10,772 nucleotides of DNA from Ga0077527 sp038144955 (lineage in GTDB: Bacteria; Pseudomonadota; Gammaproteobacteria; Burkholderiales; SG8-41), in contig JAYQOT010000066.1 of NCBI GenBank assembly GCA_038144955.1, forward strand, positions 1 through 10,772. Reading direction: 5' to 3'. This document shows, piece after piece, positions 7,028 through 10,772 of the stretch (positions are counted from its first letter, which is position 1; each line of letters starts with the position of its first letter). Under the pieces are notes generated by a model. It was not told where the DNA came from, did not search any database, and worked only from the letters and a program-made list of their open reading frames with translations. Position numbers and translations under genes: made by a program.

Positions 7028-8131
7028 GTGCACCCGGTGGTGACACGTTTTTCGAAATTCCTGACCCGGCACATCGACGGCATGCTGCTGTCTGCGGTGC
7101 TGCTGCTGATGTTCGTAGGTTTGCTGGTATTGCTCAGCGCGGCAAACGGGAATTTTTCGCGTGCCGGAAGCCAGCTGGCCAACATGCTGGTCGCGCTGGG
7201 CGTGATGTGGGTCTTCGCCAACATACCGCCGCACTACCTGATGCGCCTTGCCCTGCCGCTGTTCGTGGTGGGGTGCTCACTGCTGCTCGGAGTTGCGCTG
7301 TTCGGTGACGTCGTCAACGGTGCACGGCGCTGGCTGCACATCGGCGTCACCCGCATTCAACCATCGGAGTTGATGAAAATTGCGCTGCCGCTGATGCTCG
7401 CCTGGTATTTCAACCGCAACGAAGCTTCTCTGAAATTGCGCAACTATTTCACCGCAGCCCTGTTGCTGGCAATTCCGGTGGGGCTGATCGCGCGCCAGCC
7501 CGATCTCGGCACTGCACTGCTGATCACCGCCAGCGGCTGCTATGTGATCTTCCTCGCCGGACTGCCCTGGCGCATCATCATCGCACTGGCGGTTGCCGGT
7601 CTCGGCAGCCTGCCCTTCCTGTGGTCGGTACTCCATGACTACCAGCGCCAGCGCATTCTGACACTGCTGGATCCGACCGAAGACCCGCTCGGCACCGGTT
7701 ACCACACGATACAGTCGATCATCGCGGTGGGCTCCGGCGGTTTGCTCGGCAAGGGCTGGATGCACGGCACGCAGACCCATCTTGATTTCATACCGGAGCG
7801 CACCACGGATTTCATTTTTGCCGTTTATGCCGAGGAATTCGGACTGCTCGGCAATGCGGTACTGCTGGTGCTGTTCCTGTTCCTGATTGCCCGGGCCATG
7901 GTCATCACCGCCAATGCACCTACGCTGTTCAGCCGGCTGCTGGCGGGCGCGATCACGCTGACTTTCTTTACTTATGCCTTCGTCAACATGGGCATGGTCT
8001 CGGGCATATTGCCGGTAGTGGGTGTGCCGCTGCCCCTGATCAGTTATGGCGGAACTTCGCTGGTTTCGATCTGTCTCGGTTTTGGGATACTGATGAGCAT
8101 CAACACCCACAAGAAACTGGTGCAGACGTGA
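7028..8131 (+). CDS. rodA: RodA, SEDS-family peptidoglycan glycosyltransferase
   Basis: RodA (mrdB) polymerises lipid II into glycan strands during elongation and works as a pair with PBP2. I chose GTG 7028, four bases after the mrdA stop, because GGAGG at 7015-7019 stands eight bases upstream. This gives 367 residues (E. coli 370) and puts the catalytic Asp of the PERTTDFIFA motif at residue 261, next to E. coli D262. The frame stays open back to an ATG at 6971, but that would overlap mrdA by 53 bases and add a non-family N-terminus. About ten membrane segments are apparent. Family landmarks are WLHIG..RIQPSELMKIALP (in the original frame about 121-140), GKGWMHGTQTHLDFIPERTTD and the C-terminal GMVSGILPVVGVPLPLISYGG. 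The stop overlaps rlpA by four bases (GTGA). Confidence 0.96.
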   Translation: MHPVVTRFSKFLTRHIDGMLLSAVLLLMFVGLLVLLSAANGNFSRAGSQLANMLVALGVMWVFANIPPHYLMRLALPLFVVGCSLLLGVALFGDVVNGARRWLHIGVTRIQPSELMKIALPLMLAWYFNRNEASLKLRNYFTAALLLAIPVGLIARQPDLGTALLITASGCYVIFLAGLPWRIIIALAVAGLGSLPFLWSVLHDYQRQRILTLLDPTEDPLGTGYHTIQSIIAVGSGGLLGKGWMHGTQTHLDFIPERTTDFIFAVYAEEFGLLGNAVLLVLFLFLIARAMVITANAPTLFSRLLAGAITLTFFTYAFVNMGMVSGILPVVGVPLPLISYGGTSLVSICLGFGILMSINTHKKLVQT

Positions 8132-9075
8132 AACGCGCGATTTTCATTGTTTTTGCTGCGATATCTCTTGTTCTAGCCGGCTGCGGCACTACAAAGCGCG
8201 GCGATATCGAGCGCGCACCGTCTTCGGGCGGCGGGTATTACCTCGATGACGGCCCCGGCGCCAACGCCCCGAGCGACATCGCATCCATTCCCGATGCCGT
8301 CCCGAAAGTCGAACCCCTGAGCCGTGGCACGTTGCGGCCTTACACGGTGATGGGCCGGGACTACACACCGATGACTGAACTGGTTCCATACAAGGCGCGC
8401 GGCATCGCCAGTTGGTACGGTCGCCGCTATCACGGCAAATCGACCTCCAACGGCGAAAAATACGACATGTACGCGATGAGCGCCGCGCACACGATATTGC
8501 CGATACCGAGCTATGCGCGTGTCACCAACATCAGCAACGGCCGATCAGTGGTGGTGCGCGTCAACGACCGCGGCCCGTTCATCGACAACCGCCTGATCGA
8601 CCTGTCGTACAGTGCCGCCTGGAAGCTCGGCATCATCAACGCCGGCAGCGGCATGGTCGAAGTGGTGAGCATCATTCCCGGAACCGACTCCGATGCCGTG
8701 CCGCCGCCGGTTGCAGTCACCGCACCCCCGCCACCGGCCCCTCCTGCTCCTCCTCCAGTGGAAACACCAGTCGCAGCAATTCCGTTGCCGCCCGTAGCAG
8801 CGCCCCCGATTCCCGCGCCCACCGGACCGGTTGCCACGACGGCTGCGGGCAGCTACGTCCAGTTCGGCGCATTCGGGGTTCAGACCAACGCTGAAAGCTA
8901 TATGACCCGCCTGCAAGCCCAGGCTGAATGGCTGTCGGGATCTCTACGCGTGCATTTCAGTGACGGTATCTACCGGGTCCAGGCAGGCCCCTACGGCAGT
9001 GAGGTTGCGGCGCGTGATGCCGCCGAGCGTGCAGCCCAGGCACTGGGCGTCAAACCCGTGGTGATTAAGCGCTAA
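8128..9075 (+). CDS. rlpA: RlpA, septal ring lytic transglycosylase lipoprotein (DPBB + SPOR)
   Basis: RlpA is an outer-membrane lipoprotein that, in Pseudomonas, cleaves glycan strands lacking stem peptides and helps daughter cells separate. This 315-residue product has a lipoprotein signal with lipobox VLAGC (C19), a double-psi beta-barrel domain (about 90-182, ASWYGRRYHG...VRVNDRGPF..RLIDLS), a proline/alanine-rich linker (about 191-238) and a C-terminal SPOR domain (about 240-313), which binds denuded peptidoglycan. E110 (in SNGE) and H121 (in SAAH) have the spacing of the catalytic pair reported in Pseudomonas RlpA (E120/H131), so enzyme activity is likely. The start is GTG 8128, overlapping the rodA stop. 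It is the last gene of the elongasome run and ends five bases from a convergent gene, with no intrinsic terminator visible. Confidence 0.95.
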   Translation: MKRAIFIVFAAISLVLAGCGTTKRGDIERAPSSGGGYYLDDGPGANAPSDIASIPDAVPKVEPLSRGTLRPYTVMGRDYTPMTELVPYKARGIASWYGRRYHGKSTSNGEKYDMYAMSAAHTILPIPSYARVTNISNGRSVVVRVNDRGPFIDNRLIDLSYSAAWKLGIINAGSGMVEVVSIIPGTDSDAVPPPVAVTAPPPPAPPAPPPVETPVAAIPLPPVAAPPIPAPTGPVATTAAGSYVQFGAFGVQTNAESYMTRLQAQAEWLSGSLRVHFSDGIYRVQAGPYGSEVAARDAAERAAQALGVKPVVIKR

Positions 9076-9080
9076 CGGTT

Positions 9081-9557
9081 TCAGTGCGCGTGATGATGTG
9101 CCGCCGGCTTGCCGCGGACATCCCGCACTTCGACCGACAGGCTGACGGTTTCACGTTTTTTATCCGCCAGCTCGAAAGTCAGTTTCAGCGGCACCTTTTC
9201 ACCGGCATTCAACGATTTTTGCAAACCCATCATCATGATGTGATAGCCGCCCGGGGCCAGTTTGACGGTTTTTCCTGCGGGCACATCGACGCCCTCAACA
9301 GGAAACATTTTCATCACCCCGCCTTCCATGGTCATGTTGTGCACCTCCACGGATTTGGCAGCAGGACTTTCTGCAGCGACCAGGCGCGCGGATGACTTGC
9401 CCGTCAACTCCATGAACGCGCCGGTGGCGCTCTGGCCCGGTACCGTGCCGCGTATCCATGCTTCATTGACAGTAACCGACTGCGCATGGACCGGGGTCAC
9501 GCACAAAAAGAACAACAGCGCAGCACCGGTGCCCGGCTTCCTGAACACGAAAAACAT
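9081..9557 (-). CDS. Periplasmic copper chaperone PCu(A)C family (DUF461)
   Basis: PCu(A)C proteins hold Cu(I) in the periplasm and help deliver it to cytochrome oxidase (CuA and/or CuB sites). The 158-residue product has a signal peptide (1-25, cleavage after VHA) and a cupredoxin-like domain. The complete Cu(I) motif H-X10-M-X21-H-X-M is present at H73, M84, H106 and M108. Methionine enrichment continues after it (M108-M110), and the protein ends in HHHAH (154-158), a possible second metal site seen in some members. It starts at ATG 9555-9557; AAAGGA (plus 9565-9570) stands seven bases upstream. It lies 64 bp downstream of tonB on the same strand and converges with rlpA. No Sco gene or oxidase gene is in view, so the target is inferred from the family only. 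Confidence 0.93.
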   Translation of the reverse strand: MFFVFRKPGTGAALLFFLCVTPVHAQSVTVNEAWIRGTVPGQSATGAFMELTGKSSARLVAAESPAAKSVEVHNMTMEGGVMKMFPVEGVDVPAGKTVKLAPGGYHIMMMGLQKSLNAGEKVPLKLTFELADKKRETVSLSVEVRDVRGKPAAHHHAH

Positions 9558-9621
9558 TTAATTTTCCTTTAAAAACAATTATTTATACAGACCGCCGCCC
9601 TGAAACTTGCATCCCTTTCGT
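9558..9621 (-). promoter_or_regulatory. AT-rich leader between tonB and the copper chaperone
   Basis: The 64-bp spacer is AT-rich next to the chaperone start. In its sense it contains TATAAAT followed by an A/T run and the AAAGGA ribosome site. TATAAA could be a -10, but I find no convincing -35 at 16-18 bp. The chaperone may have its own promoter or may be read through from tonB. No terminator hairpin with a U-run was found after tonB. Confidence 0.25.
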
Positions 9622-10419
9622 TCAGGCAGCGCCTTCCAGTTTGAACACAACCGGCACCCGCACCCAGTCTTCGACACTGCGATCGCCCCTTCGTGCAGGC
9701 ACAAAGCGCCAACTGCGCACTGCTTCGGCAGCGGCACCGTCCAGCGACGTCGAACCGCTGGATTGATCCACCTCGATCTTCACCGGGAAGCCCTCGGCGC
9801 TGACCAGCACACGCAGCATCACTGTACCCTGATCGCCGTTGCGCCGCGCGGCCAGCGGATAACGCGGGGGCGGATTTTGTAAATAAGCAGCGTTGAATAC
9901 CGGCGGTGATACCGGCGGATTGGGCCGCGCTGCCGGCACGACAGGTTTGGCTGGAACCGGCGGCACGACGGTTTCGACCGGCGGCTCGGCGATCGCTGGC
10001 TGCGCTGACTCAGGGGATAACGGAGTTTGGGGGAACAGGGCAACCGCCTTGGGTGAAGATGGCTTCTGCGGACGCTGTTGACCTGATTCCGGTTTCGCAC
10101 TTTGCGGTTTCGGCAAGGCCGGCGACTCGACCTCCGGGGTTTGCAACGCCACCACGACGTCGAGAACCGGCGGCAAAACGGTGGGCGCAGCGCGCCTAAG
10201 CTCTGGCAACAGAGATACAGCAAGAACATGCAATGCGAAACTGACCAGCACAAACAGCAGCAATAGCGTCGGGTGGTTGTTACGCAATTTGCGTAGCCAA
10301 CCCGGCGTGTCGTTAGGAAAACCTGGGTTTGTGGAACCCTGTGCCATCATCTGATGAATGTTCTGCGGAACCGGATTATCAACCCGGCGCAGCCTCGCGA
10401 CAAATGACGCGGTGCGCAC
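9622..10419 (-). CDS. tonB: TonB family energy transducer
   Basis: TonB transfers proton-motive force from ExbB/ExbD in the inner membrane to outer-membrane receptors for siderophores, metals or B12. In the 265-residue frame, one membrane segment (about 50-71) carries the S-X3-H motif of TonB proteins (S60...H64). A long Pro/Ala/Val-rich periplasmic spacer (about 77-180) follows, then the TonB C-terminal domain (about 180-265: NPPPRYPLAARRNGDQGTVMLRVLV ... SLDGAAAEAVRSWRFVPARRG). The longest start is GTG 10417-10419 with AAGG ten bases upstream. ATG at 10348-10350 (residue 24) is a real alternative, because a good promoter lies between the two and it leaves a shorter, more typical cytoplasmic N-terminus. 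No exbB or exbD lies beside it; it is followed by the copper chaperone and diverges from yidD. Confidence 0.92.
   Translation of the reverse strand: MRTASFVARLRRVDNPVPQNIHQMMAQGSTNPGFPNDTPGWLRKLRNNHPTLLLLFVLVSFALHVLAVSLLPELRRAAPTVLPPVLDVVVALQTPEVESPALPKPQSAKPESGQQRPQKPSSPKAVALFPQTPLSPESAQPAIAEPPVETVVPPVPAKPVVPAARPNPPVSPPVFNAAYLQNPPPRYPLAARRNGDQGTVMLRVLVSAEGFPVKIEVDQSSGSTSLDGAAAEAVRSWRFVPARRGDRSVEDWVRVPVVFKLEGAA
10375..10403 (-). promoter_or_regulatory. Candidate sigma70 promoter for tonB
   Basis: On the minus strand, TTGTCG (plus 10398-10403, 4 of 6 to consensus) and GATAAT (plus 10375-10380, 5 of 6) are separated by exactly 17 bp. Transcription would begin near 10368, downstream of the GTG at 10419 and about 18 bases before ATG 10350. 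If this promoter is used, TonB starts at the internal Met. Confidence 0.4.
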
Positions 10420-10477
10420 GGGTGCCCTGCCTTACTTCCAAGGGTAGCGCACCCGCCGCGCTATACTCGAAACCGTC

Positions 10478-10699
10478 ATGAAAACCCTGCTAATACTTCT
10501 AATCGATGCCTATCGAATGCTGTTGTCGCCGTTATTCGGCACGCAGTGCCGTTTCCTGCCAACCTGTTCCGCCTATGCGCGCGAAGCCATTGATACCCAC
10601 GGTGCGCTCAAAGGCGGCTGGCTGACACTGCGGCGTCTTTCCAAATGCCATCCCTGGCATGAAGGCGGGATCGACAACGTACCCCCGGTCAAGCACTGA
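10478..10699 (+). CDS. yidD: Membrane protein insertion efficiency factor YidD
   Basis: YidD is a small inner-membrane-associated protein that aids insertion of membrane proteins, thought to work near the YidC insertase. The 73-residue product has the family pattern: an N-terminal amphipathic/hydrophobic helix (LLILLIDAYRMLLSPLFG, 4-21), then CRFLPTCSAYAREAI (24-38) with its two cysteines, GALKGGWLTLRRLSKCHPWHEGGIDNVP (42-69) with the third Cys and His-Pro-Trp-His. It starts at ATG 10478. No Shine-Dalgarno is evident, and a TATACT hexamer (10462-10467) lies so close that a transcript starting from it would be almost leaderless. YidD usually sits between rnpA and yidC; here it stands alone, divergent from tonB and overlapping a convergent gene by 11 bases. 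Confidence 0.94.
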   Translation: MKTLLILLIDAYRMLLSPLFGTQCRFLPTCSAYAREAIDTHGALKGGWLTLRRLSKCHPWHEGGIDNVPPVKH

Positions 10700-10772
10700 C
10701 GCGTAACAGCAACCCCTTCAGGTATTCCCCTTCCGGAAAATTCATCGTCACCGGATGATCCGCAGAGGCATG
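10689..10772 (-). CDS. 3' end of a probable class I rRNA large-subunit methyltransferase (RlmI-like), cut by window edge
   Basis: The final 84 bases, read on the minus strand, are open and encode 27 residues plus a TGA at 10689-10691. The peptide contains ADHPVTMNFPEGEYLKG and ends LLLRVSA. A C-terminus with DHPV...PEG.YLKG..LRV is what I recall from RlmI/RlmK-type SAM-dependent 23S rRNA cytosine-C5 methyltransferases, whose last strand carries it. Only the tail is visible, with no catalytic motif, so the assignment rests on this short match. It converges on yidD and overlaps its last 11 bases. Confidence 0.6.
   Translation of the reverse strand, partial: HASADHPVTMNFPEGEYLKGLLLRVSA

Noticed and set aside
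7277..8110. 277-codon open frame antisense to rodA
   Set aside because: Gln/Arg/His-rich composition is typical of the mirror frame of a hydrophobic, CTG-rich membrane protein gene; no motif or ribosome site seen.
8701..8850. Proline-codon-rich tract in rlpA as a DNA repeat or frameshift hotspot
   Set aside because: The frame is intact and a Pro/Ala linker between the DPBB and SPOR domains is normal for RlpA.
9558..9600. Fur-box-like AT-rich sequence upstream of the copper chaperone
   Set aside because: AT-rich, but no convincing match to the GATAAT-repeat pattern of Fur sites.
1..10772. CRISPR array, insertion sequence, prophage, toxin-antitoxin or defence system, tRNA or rRNA genes
   Set aside because: No direct-repeat arrays, terminal inverted repeats, transposase or defence motifs, or RNA gene signatures were found; almost all sequence is accounted for by conserved housekeeping genes.

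Overview
The window is a conserved housekeeping region of a proteobacterium, most likely a betaproteobacterium of the Nitrosomonadales/Burkholderiales type. This rests on moderately GC-rich DNA, gatCAB running divergently from mreB, and an uninterrupted mreB-mreC-mreD-mrdA(PBP2)-rodA-rlpA run. In Pseudomonas, as I recall, mrdA/rodA/rlpA lie away from mreBCD. The lineage is inferred from gene order and protein character, not from a search.

Left arm (1-2502, minus strand): gatC, gatA and the first half of gatB, the subunits of the tRNA-dependent amidotransferase that makes Gln-tRNA(Gln) and/or Asn-tRNA(Asn). As given, gatB is broken: an exact 8-bp tandem duplication at 619-634 shifts the frame around codon 28. 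Removing one copy restores 234 uninterrupted codons of normal GatB to the window edge.

Middle (2503-9075, plus strand): a 94-bp divergent control region, then the rod-shape elongasome. It comprises MreB (actin-like filament), MreC and MreD (membrane scaffold), PBP2 (transpeptidase), RodA (SEDS glycosyltransferase) and RlpA (SPOR-domain lipoprotein). From mreC on, the genes overlap or almost touch, and mrdA, rodA and rlpA all use GTG starts, which suggests translational coupling. The only real spacer is the 89 bp between mreB and mreC, which can fold into two stem-loops and may let MreB be made in excess.

Right arm (9076-10772): on the minus strand, tonB followed by a periplasmic PCu(A)C copper chaperone with an intact H-X10-M-X21-H-X-M site and a histidine tail; on the plus strand, a solitary yidD (membrane-insertion efficiency factor); and at the edge the last 27 codons of a minus-strand gene that resembles an RlmI-type rRNA methyltransferase.

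I see no mobile element, CRISPR array, tRNA, rRNA or evidence of a novel system. The observations most worth following are the gatB frameshift, the structured mreB-mreC spacer, and the tonB/copper-chaperone/yidD grouping.
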